A stretch of 64,000 bases of DNA from Lentilactobacillus kribbianus (GCF_013184075.1 NZ_JABEQQ010000002.1:513398-577397); one strand, 5' to 3'; shown: positions 1-8,857, counted from the stretch's first letter. Numbers and translations: made by a program. Notes: generated by a model not told the origin, from the letters alone.

Positions 1-790
1 CTTTTTTTAACCGATATTCAATGCCTTCTGTCATTTGATAAATTTGATGGAGTTCGTTAATTGGTGTTTCCACCAATTCATACCTGAGTAATGGCCAAAA
101 TTGCGTCCAGTTCAGTGGTTGATTATCTTTTATTAATTCCAGTGTTGCTTTGGGTACTGTTAGATCCAATAGCTGCAACTGTTGCTTGATAATCGTTTTT
201 CTAATGGCAGTCGCACTACTAATTTGGCGATTGATATTTAAATCTTGATCGTTATGCTGACTCCCCAATCGCTGAATGGGTACTAATTGAATTGGATTAC
301 CCAATTGATGATTAGCATTAGCGTAACTATAAGCCAAAATATCATTAGGTTGATTCAACTTAATGCCCGTAGATTCATTTAAAAATTGCTGATATAAAGT
401 GGCATAAGTTTGATCAAATCTACGAAAAACGATTGCATCCGGTTGATGATCAATTAAAGTCTGATAATCCATTGTGGGATTTTCCGCACCAAACGATAAG
501 TAAGATGCGTTTAGCTCTGATGCTAAACGCACTGCTCCCATCGCAAATAAATTAGCCGGTTGAACAGCCGTAGCAAAAGGGAGTTCCACTACTAAATCTA
601 TTCCATGACTTAAAGCTGTTCGAGCCCGTTGCCACTTATCAAAAATTGCTGGTTCTCCACGTTGCATCCAATTACCACTCATTAAAGCAATCACAACATC
701 TGCTTGAGTCTGCTGCTTAGCTTGCGTTAATTGGTACAAATGACCGTTATGAAAAGGATTATATTCCGCCACAATCGCAACGGCTTTCAC
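1..790 (-). CDS. tmcAL: tRNA(Met) cytidine acetate ligase TmcAL (YlbM), 3' end outside window
   Basis: Reading leftward from a GTG at 788-790, the frame stays open to the window edge (about 263 residues), so the C-terminus is missing. The N-terminus has the nucleotidyltransferase motif EYNPFHNGH at about residues 9-17 and continues with LMSGNWMQRGEPA, both typical of YlbM/TmcAL. This family activates acetate with ATP to acetylate the wobble cytidine of elongator tRNA-Met. GTG is chosen because the motif lies at the usual distance from it and GGAGG sits just upstream, inside the end of the preceding gene. The gap to the methyltransferase stop is 2 bases, so the two are probably co-transcribed and coupled. 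Function is from family knowledge; identity is confident. Confidence 0.9.
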   Translation of the reverse strand, partial: MKAVAIVAEYNPFHNGHLYQLTQAKQQTQADVVIALMSGNWMQRGEPAIFDKWQRARTALSHGIDLVVELPFATAVQPANLFAMGAVRLASELNASYLSFGAENPTMDYQTLIDHQPDAIVFRRFDQTYATLYQQFLNESTGIKLNQPNDILAYSYANANHQLGNPIQLVPIQRLGSQHNDQDLNINRQISSATAIRKTIIKQQLQLLDLTVPKATLELIKDNQPLNWTQFWPLLRYELVETPINELHQIYQMTEGIEYRLKK

Positions 791-792
791 AC

Positions 793-1533
793 TTATCCCT
801 CCTTAACACACTCAAAGAACCACCGCTTAACGTTATTTTGAAATGGTTCTTTACCAAAATCGGTGGTTACTTTTACATCAGTAAAACCACTTCTAAGTAA
901 AAATTGTCGATAATCTTCTACAGTATAGGTTCGCTCTTGGTGTAACTCTTCATACCGTTCAAAGGCCTGCTTAGTAGCGTTATATTGAAAAAAACTCAAC
1001 TCATGTTCTACTGAATGAGGAGCAAACTCCCCGGCAAAACTAGTCCACAAAAAAGCCCGATCATCATCTTGATAATTATACATATAACCAGGATAAACCA
1101 CGTCAGTTTGATACGGTGAAATCACATCAAATAAGAATTTACCACCTGGCTTGAGATGATGATAGACTTCTTGAAACGTTTGAACTAAATCGCTAGTTTT
1201 TAATAAATAACATAACGAGTCATCAAAACACGAAATTCCATCATACGTAGTGAATTCACTTAAATCTCTCATATCTGCTTGAACTAGATTGGGTTGTAGT
1301 TCGGCTTCAATTAAATGGTCGCTTGCCAAAGCCAACATATCTTCAGAGATATCACTTCCAGTAACATCAAATCCAGCCTGGGTTAATAAAACTACTAAAC
1401 GACCAGTTCCACAGGCTAAATCTAAAATTTTGCCTGCTTTAGGAAATCGTTCAATCGCATATTGCGCCCAGCGATCATACATAGTTGGCTCAAATAAATC
1501 ATCGTAAAACTGAGCAAATTCTTGATAAATCAT
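793..1533 (-). CDS. yqeM: Class I SAM-dependent methyltransferase, YqeM-like
   Basis: 246-residue protein with the SAM-binding glycine motif ILDLACGTG at residues 36-44 and an acidic residue after strand 2 (VTGSDIS), so the Rossmann methyltransferase fold is clear. The substrate is not known. The family is found beside rsfS and tmcAL throughout Bacillales and Lactobacillales, which suggests a link to ribosome or tRNA maturation, but that is context only. The ATG shares one base with the rsfS stop (TAATG), a usual sign of translational coupling, and the gene ends 2 bases before tmcAL. Confidence 0.85.
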   Translation of the reverse strand: MIYQEFAQFYDDLFEPTMYDRWAQYAIERFPKAGKILDLACGTGRLVVLLTQAGFDVTGSDISEDMLALASDHLIEAELQPNLVQADMRDLSEFTTYDGISCFDDSLCYLLKTSDLVQTFQEVYHHLKPGGKFLFDVISPYQTDVVYPGYMYNYQDDDRAFLWTSFAGEFAPHSVEHELSFFQYNATKQAFERYEELHQERTYTVEDYRQFLLRSGFTDVKVTTDFGKEPFQNNVKRWFFECVKEG

Positions 1534-1886
1534 TAGTCAACCCAGTCAGTGATGTTTAACATTGGTGCATCAGACCACAATTTTTCAATATTATAAAATT
1601 CACGAGTTTCTTTTTGGAAGACATGAATAATAACTTCGCCAGCATCAATTAAAATCCAATCGGCTTTATCTCTTCCAGACACTTGATAAACTTCAACGTT
1701 ATTTTCAGCTAATTGATCACTTACCTCATCGGCAATGGCTTTAACTTGTCGATTAGAATTAGCGTCGATAATAACAAAATAATCTGCCATTAAGCTAACG
1801 GGTTCCATATCTAAAACAACGATATCTTCACCACGTTTACTATCAGCAGCTTGAACTGCAATTTTAGCAATATTTTTGGTATCCAT
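1533..1886 (-). CDS. rsfS: Ribosome silencing factor RsfS
   Basis: About 117 residues, the usual RsfS/Iojap length. It contains YFVIIDANSNRQ and the C-terminal DWILIDAGEVIIHVF typical of the family, which binds uL14 on the 50S subunit and blocks joining of the subunits in starved cells. The start is the ATG at 1884-1886, not an in-frame codon 33 bases earlier, because AAGGAG sits 5-10 bases before it and the longer form would only add a basic tail overlapping yqeK. The SD overlaps the yqeK stop, indicating coupled translation. It lies in the conserved order yqeK-rsfS-yqeM. Confidence 0.95.
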   Translation of the reverse strand: MDTKNIAKIAVQAADSKRGEDIVVLDMEPVSLMADYFVIIDANSNRQVKAIADEVSDQLAENNVEVYQVSGRDKADWILIDAGEVIIHVFQKETREFYNIEKLWSDAPMLNITDWVD

Positions 1887-1897
1887 ACGTACTCCTT

Positions 1898-2503
1898 TTA
1901 ATTTCGTTTTGGCACCCAAGCATTGTAAGTAACAATTGTTTGGGGATAAACGGGTTTCCTGTTTTCAACTAAATATTTAAGCGTTTGTTGAGTCTGATAA
2001 GCTACCCCTTCAGCCAATGACTGATGAGTAATTTCTCTGGCCTCAGTTACTCCCGGAAAATCACGTCCCGGTTCAATATAATCTGCCATATAAATAATCT
2101 GAGCCAATTGATTCATATATTGATGACCTACGGTGTGATATTGAACAGCATGCAAAATATCCAAGTCATCAATTCCTAATTCATTTTTCACAAAAATCCA
2201 ACCAACAACACCATGCCAAATAGCATTACCATAGTTCAGTAACTCTGATGGTAGACGATATTGTTTAATTACGGCAATAAAATCATCATCAGGTCGCTGT
2301 TTGGCATAATCATGAACTAGGCCGGCAATACTGGCCTTTTCAATATTTGCTCCGTATTGTTGAGCCAAATCTACTGCAGTTTGCTCTACTCGCAATACGT
2401 GTTCAAATCTACTGGTAGTCAAAGTTTCTTTTAATTTTTGAACTAATTGATCATGACTTAAATCAGTATATCGACCTGAATATTCAATCTTATGAATGGT
2501 CAT
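1898..2503 (-). CDS. yqeK: HD-domain phosphohydrolase YqeK (diadenosine tetraphosphatase type)
   Basis: 201 residues. The HD metal site is visible: His35 in RFEHVLRVE, His64-Asp65 in GLVHDYAK, histidines in AIWHG and QYHTVG, and a late Asp in YMADYIEPGR. YqeK proteins of Bacillus and staphylococci hydrolyse Ap4A symmetrically to ADP; that activity is inferred here from the family. The start overlaps the nadD end by 14 bases, so the two genes are tightly coupled, and rsfS follows after 11 bases. Length and motif spacing are normal. Confidence 0.9.
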   Translation of the reverse strand: MTIHKIEYSGRYTDLSHDQLVQKLKETLTTSRFEHVLRVEQTAVDLAQQYGANIEKASIAGLVHDYAKQRPDDDFIAVIKQYRLPSELLNYGNAIWHGVVGWIFVKNELGIDDLDILHAVQYHTVGHQYMNQLAQIIYMADYIEPGRDFPGVTEAREITHQSLAEGVAYQTQQTLKYLVENRKPVYPQTIVTYNAWVPKRN

Positions 2504-3134
2504 ATAAATGATGCTCCTTTATATATGCTCGCACTGCTTCTGGTACTAAATAACGAATTGATTGGTGGTGTCTAATCTTACTTCTAATTAATGTGGATGA
2601 AATACCAATATAAGGGACATCCACCCAGATAATAGGATAAGGTGATTGGACTGGGTAACCTTCTCGTTTTACGCCAACAAATCGAACCAACTTAATTAAT
2701 TGATCAATTTGGTGCCATTTAGGCAAATATTCAACCATATCGCCACCAATGATAAAATAATATTCATTTTCCGGATGTTGTTGTCGTAAATTTTTAATGG
2801 TATCTACTGTATAGCTAATACCGCCACGAATAATTTCTGCTAATTCAATAGAAAATAGCGGATTATCATTGATAGCTGCGTGGATCATTGCAACTCGTTC
2901 TTTGGCAGGTAACGCTAATTTTTGATCCACATGTGGTGGAATAAAATCAGGCATAAATCTAATTTCATCAAGTCCTAATTGGTTTAATACCTGTTCAGCA
3001 ATGATTAGATGACCATTATGAATCGGGTTAAAAGTACCACCTAAAATACCAATTTTCTTTCGTTTGTTAGTTTGAACAGCAGCCACTAAAGGTTTAGTTT
3101 TAGTTACGGTTGCCGTTTGAACAGTTTTTACCAT
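2490..3134 (-). CDS. nadD: Nicotinate-nucleotide adenylyltransferase NadD
   Basis: 214 residues. The nucleotidyltransferase motif GGTFNPIHNGH is at 32-42 and ISSTLIRS lies near the C-terminus, so the fold and the ATP site are clear. NadD joins ATP and nicotinate mononucleotide to make deamido-NAD in the cytoplasm. About 25 Lys/Thr-rich residues precede the Rossmann core; this start is kept because GGAG lies 8 bases before the ATG and no better start follows. Similar short N-terminal extensions occur in other lactobacilli. The gene lies between yhbY and yqeK, the standard order. Confidence 0.95.
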   Translation of the reverse strand: MVKTVQTATVTKTKPLVAAVQTNKRKKIGILGGTFNPIHNGHLIIAEQVLNQLGLDEIRFMPDFIPPHVDQKLALPAKERVAMIHAAINDNPLFSIELAEIIRGGISYTVDTIKNLRQQHPENEYYFIIGGDMVEYLPKWHQIDQLIKLVRFVGVKREGYPVQSPYPIIWVDVPYIGISSTLIRSKIRHHQSIRYLVPEAVRAYIKEHHLYDHS

Positions 3135-3145
3135 TGCTAAGTCTC

Positions 3146-3457
3146 CTACAATTTAAAAACGTCCTTGGAAATTTTTTGATTATTTTCTTTTTCAGCCGGT
3201 TTGAACAATAGCAAAACACTACCAATAGTTTGAACTACTGAAATATCACTATTATTTTCAATGTAATTTTTAACATCATCGACGGTGACATCAGCATTTT
3301 GCAAAACATTAACTTTCATTAGTTCACGGTACTCAATAGCTCCGCCAACTTCTTCTAGCCAAATTGGTGACAAACCGTTCTTACCAATAGAAAATACTGG
3401 GCGAAAATGATTTGCCCGTGCTCTTAAATAACGTTTTTGTTTTCCTCTTAAGTCCAT
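3146..3457 (-). CDS. yhbY: CRM-domain RNA-binding protein YhbY
   Basis: 103 residues forming one CRM domain: an N-terminal LRGKQKRYLRARA helix, the conserved loop GKNGLSP at about residues 26-32, and a later segment with ENNSDISVVQTIGSVLLLFKP. YhbY proteins bind pre-50S ribosomal particles. GAGGAG precedes the ATG. It sits 15 bases after yqeH and 11 bases before nadD. The last 15 or so residues are variable and lysine-rich. Confidence 0.92.
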   Translation of the reverse strand: MDLRGKQKRYLRARANHFRPVFSIGKNGLSPIWLEEVGGAIEYRELMKVNVLQNADVTVDDVKNYIENNSDISVVQTIGSVLLLFKPAEKENNQKISKDVFKL

Positions 3458-3472
3458 TTTTCTCCTCTATGT

Positions 3473-4612
3473 TTAAAGCATTGCTGGTCTGATTAAAACA
3501 GCGACACCACTTGGGGCATATCCAGCAACAGTTACACCAGCTGGAACTGTTATCCATCCTAGTCCTTCTAAAACAATGTCACTCTTTTGGTTAATTTTAA
3601 ATTCGTGACGGACTAGTTTAGGAAAACTAGCAGCATTATCAGTCGTTGGTGGCGTCAACATTTCGCCAACATGCTTAGCGTAAAAATCATCAGCATTAGC
3701 TAGTTTAGTTCTATGAACAAATAAATTATTATCAACGTAAACTGTAAAACCATGCTTCTTATCACCAGCAACATAATCAAATCGTCCAACACCACCAAAG
3801 AATAATGTTTGCTCTGGATTTAACTGATAAGTCTTCGGTTTGATTGTTTTACTTGGAGTTACCAAGTTAAGTTCTTTGCCAGTAAGTAAATGGGCCATTT
3901 GTTCTGGTTGAATAATACCTGGTGTATCCACCATTTTTTGTCCATCATCCAACGGGATTTCAATTTTATCTAGTGTGGTACCAGGAAAACGTGATGTAGT
4001 AATTAGCTCAGCAATTCCAGTGGATTGTTTAATAATGGAATTAATCAGTGTAGATTTACCTACGTTAGTTACCCCAACAACATAAACGTCTTTTCCTTGC
4101 CGGTACTTATTAATTTGTTCTAGTAGATGATCAACGTGTTGGTTACTTTTGGCAGATACTAATTCTACATCAATTGGACGAATTCCTGCCGCATTGGCAC
4201 GTTGTCTCAACCAATCTTTGACCCGATTGTATTTGATGGAATTGGGTAAAATATCTACTTTATTACCAACTAATAATACTTCATTGTCACCTACAAAACG
4301 ATGCAAGCCAGGAATTAAGCTGCCATTTACGTCAAAAATATCAACAACATAAACAATCAACGAATCTGTATCTCTTATTTGACTTAATAGTTGTAAGAAA
4401 TCATCGTCAGTTAAGCTAACTGGTGTAATTTCATTGTAGTGACGTAAACGAAAACAACGCTGACAATAAACTTCACCGCGTTCTAACCCCTTATCTAAAG
4501 CTGACTGAGGGGTGTAACCCAATTCTTTTGGATCTGTAGTTTGAACTTTAGCGCCACAACCAATGCAGTGAACTACTTCACCTTCAAAAACTACTTCATT
4601 TGTTTCGGTCAT
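3473..4612 (-). CDS. yqeH: Circularly permuted ribosome-biogenesis GTPase YqeH
   Basis: 379 residues. The N-terminal zinc knuckle has CIGC near residues 17-20 and CQRC near 50-53. The GTPase motifs come in permuted order: G4 (GNKVDILP) before G1 (GVTNVGKSTLIN) and then G3 (DTPGII), which defines the YqeH/YjeQ-type cpGTPases. YqeH is needed for 30S assembly in Bacillus. AAGGAG precedes the ATG. It follows yqeG by 11 bases and leads into yhbY, the usual order. Length is as expected. Confidence 0.95.
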   Translation of the reverse strand: MTETNEVVFEGEVVHCIGCGAKVQTTDPKELGYTPQSALDKGLERGEVYCQRCFRLRHYNEITPVSLTDDDFLQLLSQIRDTDSLIVYVVDIFDVNGSLIPGLHRFVGDNEVLLVGNKVDILPNSIKYNRVKDWLRQRANAAGIRPIDVELVSAKSNQHVDHLLEQINKYRQGKDVYVVGVTNVGKSTLINSIIKQSTGIAELITTSRFPGTTLDKIEIPLDDGQKMVDTPGIIQPEQMAHLLTGKELNLVTPSKTIKPKTYQLNPEQTLFFGGVGRFDYVAGDKKHGFTVYVDNNLFVHRTKLANADDFYAKHVGEMLTPPTTDNAASFPKLVRHEFKINQKSDIVLEGLGWITVPAGVTVAGYAPSGVAVLIRPAML

Positions 4613-4623
4613 TCAGTTCTCCT

Positions 4624-5136
4624 TTACCAATGTAAATCTGGATACTTCTGCTTTAACTGATACCAAACCACTCGTTCTAATTGGCGATTTAAGTAAGTAT
4701 TCCAAGCATCATTATTAACCAGTGGTTTCACCAAAATACTTTTAATATGACTACCATTAGCGGCCTTCACATCCGTTAGTAATTGATCACCAATCATCAC
4801 CACTTTATCACGTTTTAGGTGAAATTGTTTTAATGCTCGTCTAATTCCAATGCCCGTGGGTTTTAAAGCCCGTGAAATGAATTCGAGATTTAATGGATCT
4901 ACTGCTTCTGCGATTCGCTGATGACTATTATTAGAGACAACAATCACTTTAATCCCAAAATGATTCATTTCTGTTAACCAAGTATTTAACCGGTCATCAC
5001 CTTCATGCTTATCCCAAGGCATCAATGTATTATCTAAATCAGTGAACACCGTATCAATACCATGTTCCAATAAAAATGTTGGTGTCACATCAAATATAGA
5101 TGTAAACATCCAAGTTGGTTTAAATTGATTTAACAT
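4624..5136 (-). CDS. yqeG: HAD-family phosphatase YqeG
   Basis: About 170 residues from the ATG at 5134-5136, which has GAGG upstream; a start 45 bases earlier would run into the rplT terminator and is rejected. HAD motif I is DLDNTLMPWD (Asp33, Asp35), followed by VIVVSNN (motif II) and GDQLLTDVKAAN (motif IV), so this is a subfamily IIIA phosphatase like YqeG. The natural substrate is not established for most homologues. It heads the yqeG-yqeH-yhbY-nadD-yqeK-rsfS-yqeM-tmcAL run. Confidence 0.92.
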   Translation of the reverse strand: MLNQFKPTWMFTSIFDVTPTFLLEHGIDTVFTDLDNTLMPWDKHEGDDRLNTWLTEMNHFGIKVIVVSNNSHQRIAEAVDPLNLEFISRALKPTGIGIRRALKQFHLKRDKVVMIGDQLLTDVKAANGSHIKSILVKPLVNNDAWNTYLNRQLERVVWYQLKQKYPDLHW

Positions 5137-5162
5137 AATAACCTCTATTGATTTTATTATTA

Positions 5163-5198
5163 AAAAAACTTTCACCCTCAATGCGGTGAAAGTTTTTT
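5163..5198 (-). terminator. Terminator after rplT
   Basis: A 13-14 bp inverted repeat (AACTTTCACC pairing with GGTGAAAGTT) has an A-run on one side and a T-run on the other and lies 6 bases after the rplT stop. It ends the infC-rpmI-rplT transcript; the A/T symmetry would allow some termination in both directions. Confidence 0.9.
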
Positions 5199-5203
5199 AG
5201 TAA

Positions 5204-5560
5204 TTATTTAAGAGCCTTTTTTGCTTCATCTGTTAATGTCTTAAAAGCATCCGCATCGTTAACAGCTAAATCAGCAAGCATCTTACGGTTCATATCAATA
5301 TTAGCTAATCTCAAGCCATGCATAAATTGGCTGTAGCTAAGACCGTTCATCCGTGAAGCGGCGTTAATACGGGCAATCCATAATTTACGGAAGTTACCTT
5401 TGTTAGCGCGACGATCGCGGAAAGCATAAGTTTCTGACTTCATTACTTGGTCTTTAGCAGTCTTGAAAAGACGGTGCTTAGCACCACGGTAACCTTTAGC
5501 AAGTTTCAATACTCGTTTACGACGTGCGTGTGTAACTGTTCCACCTTTAACTCGTGGCAT
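5204..5560 (-). CDS. rplT: 50S ribosomal protein bL20
   Basis: 118 residues, highly basic, with the typical [24 protein letters not shown] start and the C-terminal globular part [14 protein letters not shown]. bL20 is an early-assembly protein of the large subunit and in Firmicutes represses its own operon by binding the mRNA leader. It is last in infC-rpmI-rplT and is followed at once by a terminator. GGAGG lies before the ATG. Confidence 0.98.
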   Translation of the reverse strand: MPRVKGGTVTHARRKRVLKLAKGYRGAKHRLFKTAKDQVMKSETYAFRDRRANKGNFRKLWIARINAASRMNGLSYSQFMHGLRLANIDMNRKMLADLAVNDADAFKTLTDEAKKALK

Positions 5561-5613
5561 ATTAAATTCCTCCTGTGTAAATCAAAAATTAGATTATTTG
5601 TTTTTTTAATGTA

Positions 5614-5808
5614 TTACTTAGCAAGTAATTTCTTGTAACGCTTTACGTTAGTTGAGTCCATCATGCTAGTACCACGAAGTTGGCGACGTTGTTTCTTAGT
5701 CTTACCATGGAAACGGTGACTAGTGTAAGCATTGGCGCTCTTAAAGCCACCATTAGCAGTTCGTTTGAAACGCTTTGCAGCAGCGCGATTACTCTTTTGT
5801 TTAGGCAT
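5614..5808 (-). CDS. rpmI: 50S ribosomal protein bL35
   Basis: 64 residues, with the bL35 pattern MPKQKSNRAAAKRFKRT at the start and KTKKQRRQLRGTS in the middle. It is a small basic large-subunit protein, normal in length, and lies between infC and rplT in the universal order. GGAGG lies upstream of the ATG. Confidence 0.98.
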   Translation of the reverse strand: MPKQKSNRAAAKRFKRTANGGFKSANAYTSHRFHGKTKKQRRQLRGTSMMDSTNVKRYKKLLAK

Positions 5809-5840
5809 TGATCAATATCCTCCTCAAAATAATTCCAATA

Positions 5841-6368
5841 TTATTTTTTATCGTTGTCCTTAGGATCAAGCATCAAGAACATGCTTCGACCATCCATTTT
5901 AGGTCGTTGTACAACAGTTGCAACGTCAGCTGTTTCTTTGGCCATTCGTTCTAAGACTTCACGCCCAATTTCTTTATGGGTGATTGCTCGACCTTTAAAA
6001 CGAATTGAAACCCGTACTTTATCACCTTTAGCTAAGAACTTTCTAGCGTTCTTAAGCTTAGTGTTGAAATCATTAGTATCAATAACCGGACTTAACCGAA
6101 CTTCCTTGATATTAACAACTTTTTGCTTTTTGCGAGATTCACGATCCTTCTTTTGTTGTTCGAATCGATATTTCCCGTAATCCAGAATCTTAGCAACTGG
6201 TGGTTTTGCCTTAGGAGCCACTAAAATGAGATCTAGGTCAGCGTCTTCTGCTAACTTAAGAGCTTCATCGCGACTTTTAACACCTAACTGATCGCCATTA
6301 GCGCCGATTAGTCGAACTTCCCGAGCTCTAATTCCATCATTAACCATCATATCCTTTGCTATGGTAAT
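5841..6368 (-). CDS. infC: Translation initiation factor IF-3, non-ATG start
   Basis: IF-3 binds 30S and polices start-codon choice. The protein reads [14 protein letters not shown] at the N-domain and ends [10 protein letters not shown]. The first ATG in frame is at 6348-6350, but the strong SD (GGAGGTG, about 6371-6377) is too far from it. Between them the frame reads ATT ACC ATA GCA AAG GAT, giving TIAKD, which matches the N-termini of other lactobacillar IF-3 proteins. The start is therefore ATT at 6366-6368 (used here) or ATA at 6360-6362, which has the more ordinary SD spacing. Rare start codons let IF-3 repress its own translation. The coding identity is certain; which rare codon is used is not. 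Confidence 0.93.
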   Translation of the reverse strand: MTIAKDMMVNDGIRAREVRLIGANGDQLGVKSRDEALKLAEDADLDLILVAPKAKPPVAKILDYGKYRFEQQKKDRESRKKQKVVNIKEVRLSPVIDTNDFNTKLKNARKFLAKGDKVRVSIRFKGRAITHKEIGREVLERMAKETADVATVVQRPKMDGRSMFLMLDPKDNDKK

Positions 6369-6384
6369 TCACCTCCAAATTTTT

Positions 6385-6527
6385 TAACAAAAAGCAGAAA
6401 AGAGCGGACATTCGATGCCCGCTCTTGATAGACCGCATACCAAAATGATACGCAGATTCGATATCAAGCCCAGCGACCCCAATGGTCAACTTAGGCGAGA
6501 AGCGGGTGCTTCTGCTTTTATTTCAAC
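6385..6527 (-). promoter_or_regulatory. L20-type ribosomal leader of infC-rpmI-rplT
   Basis: The roughly 150-base untranslated leader between the promoter and infC is highly structured. A 5' strand AAAAGCAGAA (6510-6519, minus sense) can pair perfectly with TTCTGCTTTT (6390-6399), closing a long-range helix. Inside are a GAAGC/GCTTC hairpin and, next to the 3' strand, the stable hairpin GAGCGG...CCGCTC (about 6400-6425). This layout, with the last hairpin followed by a T-rich tract, fits the L20 leader of low-GC Gram-positives, where bL20 binding promotes early termination. The assignment rests on position and base pairing; an Rfam search would settle it. Confidence 0.8.
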
Positions 6528-6533
6528 TACTAA

Positions 6534-6562
6534 ATAGTATCATCATTTAAAATACGTGTCAA
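6534..6562 (-). promoter_or_regulatory. Promoter of infC-rpmI-rplT
   Basis: On the minus strand, TTGACA (6557-6562) and TACTAT (6534-6539) are separated by 17 bases. The -35 box lies just after the dnaI stop, so the ribosomal operon starts here rather than depending on read-through from dnaI. Confidence 0.85.
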
Positions 6563-6565
6563 TAA

Positions 6566-7492
6566 CTAGTTTTGAGGTCGACGATTATTGCCCGTCATAG
6601 GCACTGCCCGAGACAAAAAACGAATTCTTTGCATCAAACGTTGAGCTTTTAATGGTTCATCATCGCCACGTTGATTAATACGCAAATGTTCTTCTGCCAA
6701 TTGATCCATGGAAAAGTTAGAACTAAAAAAAGTTGGTAGCTGTTGTTGCATGCGATATTCCAAAATAACCCCTAACACATCATCTCTAATCCAAGACGAC
6801 ATAGAATCAGCACCAATATCATCAATCATCAATACCGGAGCTTTTTTAATTTCATCAACCTTATTAGCTACAGAATTATCACCAATAGATGATTTCATTT
6901 CCACAGCAAAACTAGGAAAATGTACCAACGTGGTTTTGATACCCCTTTGGGCTAATTCATTGGCAATTGCTCCTAAAAGATAAGTTTTGCCCACCCCAAA
7001 TGGTCCGTATAAATAAAGTCCCGGTTCAAATTGAGATGATTTAGCGTTAGCAATAAAATCCAGCGCCGCGTTTAATGCCTCAAACCGTTCAGCGTTTGGT
7101 TCAAACTCTGTTAAGGTTGCCTGACGAATATCTTTGGGCATCATAATTGTTTGAATTCGTTGCTTAATTTTACGTTGTTGAATTCGTTGCACTTCTTCAG
7201 GCGAAGCAGCGTAAGAAATGTCAATGAGGTGATTGTTGACCACTAGGTGTGGAAAATATCCAGGAGCAAAACTTTTTTCTCCATTTTGTACCTGCTCTTT
7301 AACGTGACAAAATTCATATAATTTAGCAGCACCGCGACTAATAGCATCAGTCGCCAATTCATTTTGATGATCATTTAAAAATTTCTGCACATCATCGTCA
7401 ACCAGCACCTTATCCATAATAGCCGCAAATCTTTTATTAAAATCCGTCATCGAAGCGGCCGTTGTTTTTAATTCATCACCCATATTTCTCAT
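6566..7492 (-). CDS. dnaI: Primosomal protein DnaI (helicase loader)
   Basis: About 308 residues. The N-terminal half is helical and variable with no clear motif; the AAA+ ATPase has Walker A GPFGVGKTY and Walker B VLMIDDIG, as in DnaI, which loads the replicative helicase together with DnaB. The ATG at 7490-7492 is chosen because AGG of the SD is 8 bases before it; a GTG 9 bases upstream directly abuts the dnaB stop but has no spaced SD. It lies directly downstream of dnaB, the conserved pairing. Confidence 0.95.
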   Translation of the reverse strand: MRNMGDELKTTAASMTDFNKRFAAIMDKVLVDDDVQKFLNDHQNELATDAISRGAAKLYEFCHVKEQVQNGEKSFAPGYFPHLVVNNHLIDISYAASPEEVQRIQQRKIKQRIQTIMMPKDIRQATLTEFEPNAERFEALNAALDFIANAKSSQFEPGLYLYGPFGVGKTYLLGAIANELAQRGIKTTLVHFPSFAVEMKSSIGDNSVANKVDEIKKAPVLMIDDIGADSMSSWIRDDVLGVILEYRMQQQLPTFFSSNFSMDQLAEEHLRINQRGDDEPLKAQRLMQRIRFLSRAVPMTGNNRRPQN

Positions 7493-7501
7493 TATTATCA
7501 C

Positions 7502-8857
7502 CTACTTTTTGGTCTGAATTTTTTTCAAGCGTTCATTTAACTGTTGCTGCTGTTCCTTAGATAATTTGGTAGTTTTTGTATCCTTATTATTTGTTTTAGC
7601 CCATTCTGGTAACGTTTCTTTAACATTAGCTTTTCGATTGTTATTATTGCGGTAATTATTATTCTTTTTATTAGTCTTAGCCTGATTACGTCCCTGAATC
7701 ACATTGATGGCTTCTGCAGCTGAAGCAACCTTATGCTGACTCCAATCATTAGCGATAGTTTCAGTTAAATTTTTATTTAACGCGCCGTTATTTTCATCCA
7801 CTAGAATATGATAAATCAATACATTAACTACTTCGTTGGGAAATAGATGACGACTTATTAAATCTCTAATCAAGCGCTCTTCGCCACTAGTAACAAAACC
7901 ATTTTTTTGTTTTTTGATTTGTTGTAAAAAAATTAGTGGTGCTGTTTGTTGTGCAATTTTAATAATTTGTTCAAATTTCTTAGAAACCGAATTGTCTGCT
8001 GATTGGAGCTGTGGTTTATTTGCTACCGATTTGATAGTTGTCGCCGGGTTACTTTGATAAGTCTTAGAGATATTATGCTTTAATACATTAATTTCTAATT
8101 GATTAGTTTTTAAATTAGTCGCTTTTTGAATTAAATTAGCCATTTGAAGTTCATTAATACCGTATAAACTGCTTTCAGTTTTGATTAAATCCAAATTAGC
8201 CTTCACGCTCGCTAAATCAACGAATGTATTCGTCAAAATATTAAGCAGTAATTTAACATCCAATTGATCGCTATTAATTTCAAGAGTGTTTTCACTTAAA
8301 TTATGTTCATCAATATGCTGACGCGTATTTACAATTTCTGACTTTGTATTCACCGAATTTTTTAATAACGTTGGGTATAATTCGGAAATGGCAACCGACA
8401 CATCTAAACCATCGTCATTATCCAACTGGGGTAATAGTCTCATCACAATTTGATCAAAAGTTTGATCGCCTACATTATCTAATAGTAATAATGCTAAGGC
8501 ATCTTTTTGAAGGAATGCTGTAGCTTGAAGCGGCAATCTCATTCTATAAATTAACCGTTCACCAGCTTCATAAGTAGACATCAACCCCACCGCTTCTAAT
8601 TTTTGGCGATTATGCTGTAATTGGGTCAATGGCTCATTTAGCATGCTCTGCAACTCGTAATGAGTATGACGTAAAGTACTAATCGGACTATGGCGAGCCA
8701 TCGACTGCAACAAATTATATAAATTTATTGCCGCAGAGCCCACGATTGGTGCATATAAATTAGTTAAGGACTCATAATTGATGTCAGTAAACTCGTCAAC
8801 AATTGCCACAAAAGGTAAATCAGCGGTAATTTCACTCGCCAGTTTCATCATCTCCAT
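7502..8857 (-). CDS. dnaB: Replication initiation and membrane attachment protein DnaB
   Basis: About 450 residues. The N-terminal winged-helix region contains NLYAPIVGSAAINLYNLL, and the C-terminal part ends in an Asn/Lys-rich tail (NKKNNNYRNNNNRK) before the last helix, as in Gram-positive DnaB (not the E. coli helicase of that name). It works with DnaD and DnaI at oriC and in restart. The start is uncertain: ATGs at 8857, 8851 and 8848 and a GTG at 8875 are all possible, and all overlap the end of nrdR. dnaI follows at once. Confidence 0.9.
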   Translation of the reverse strand: MEMMKLASEITADLPFVAIVDEFTDINYESLTNLYAPIVGSAAINLYNLLQSMARHSPISTLRHTHYELQSMLNEPLTQLQHNRQKLEAVGLMSTYEAGERLIYRMRLPLQATAFLQKDALALLLLDNVGDQTFDQIVMRLLPQLDNDDGLDVSVAISELYPTLLKNSVNTKSEIVNTRQHIDEHNLSENTLEINSDQLDVKLLLNILTNTFVDLASVKANLDLIKTESSLYGINELQMANLIQKATNLKTNQLEINVLKHNISKTYQSNPATTIKSVANKPQLQSADNSVSKKFEQIIKIAQQTAPLIFLQQIKKQKNGFVTSGEERLIRDLISRHLFPNEVVNVLIYHILVDENNGALNKNLTETIANDWSQHKVASAAEAINVIQGRNQAKTNKKNNNYRNNNNRKANVKETLPEWAKTNNKDTKTTKLSKEQQQQLNERLKKIQTKK

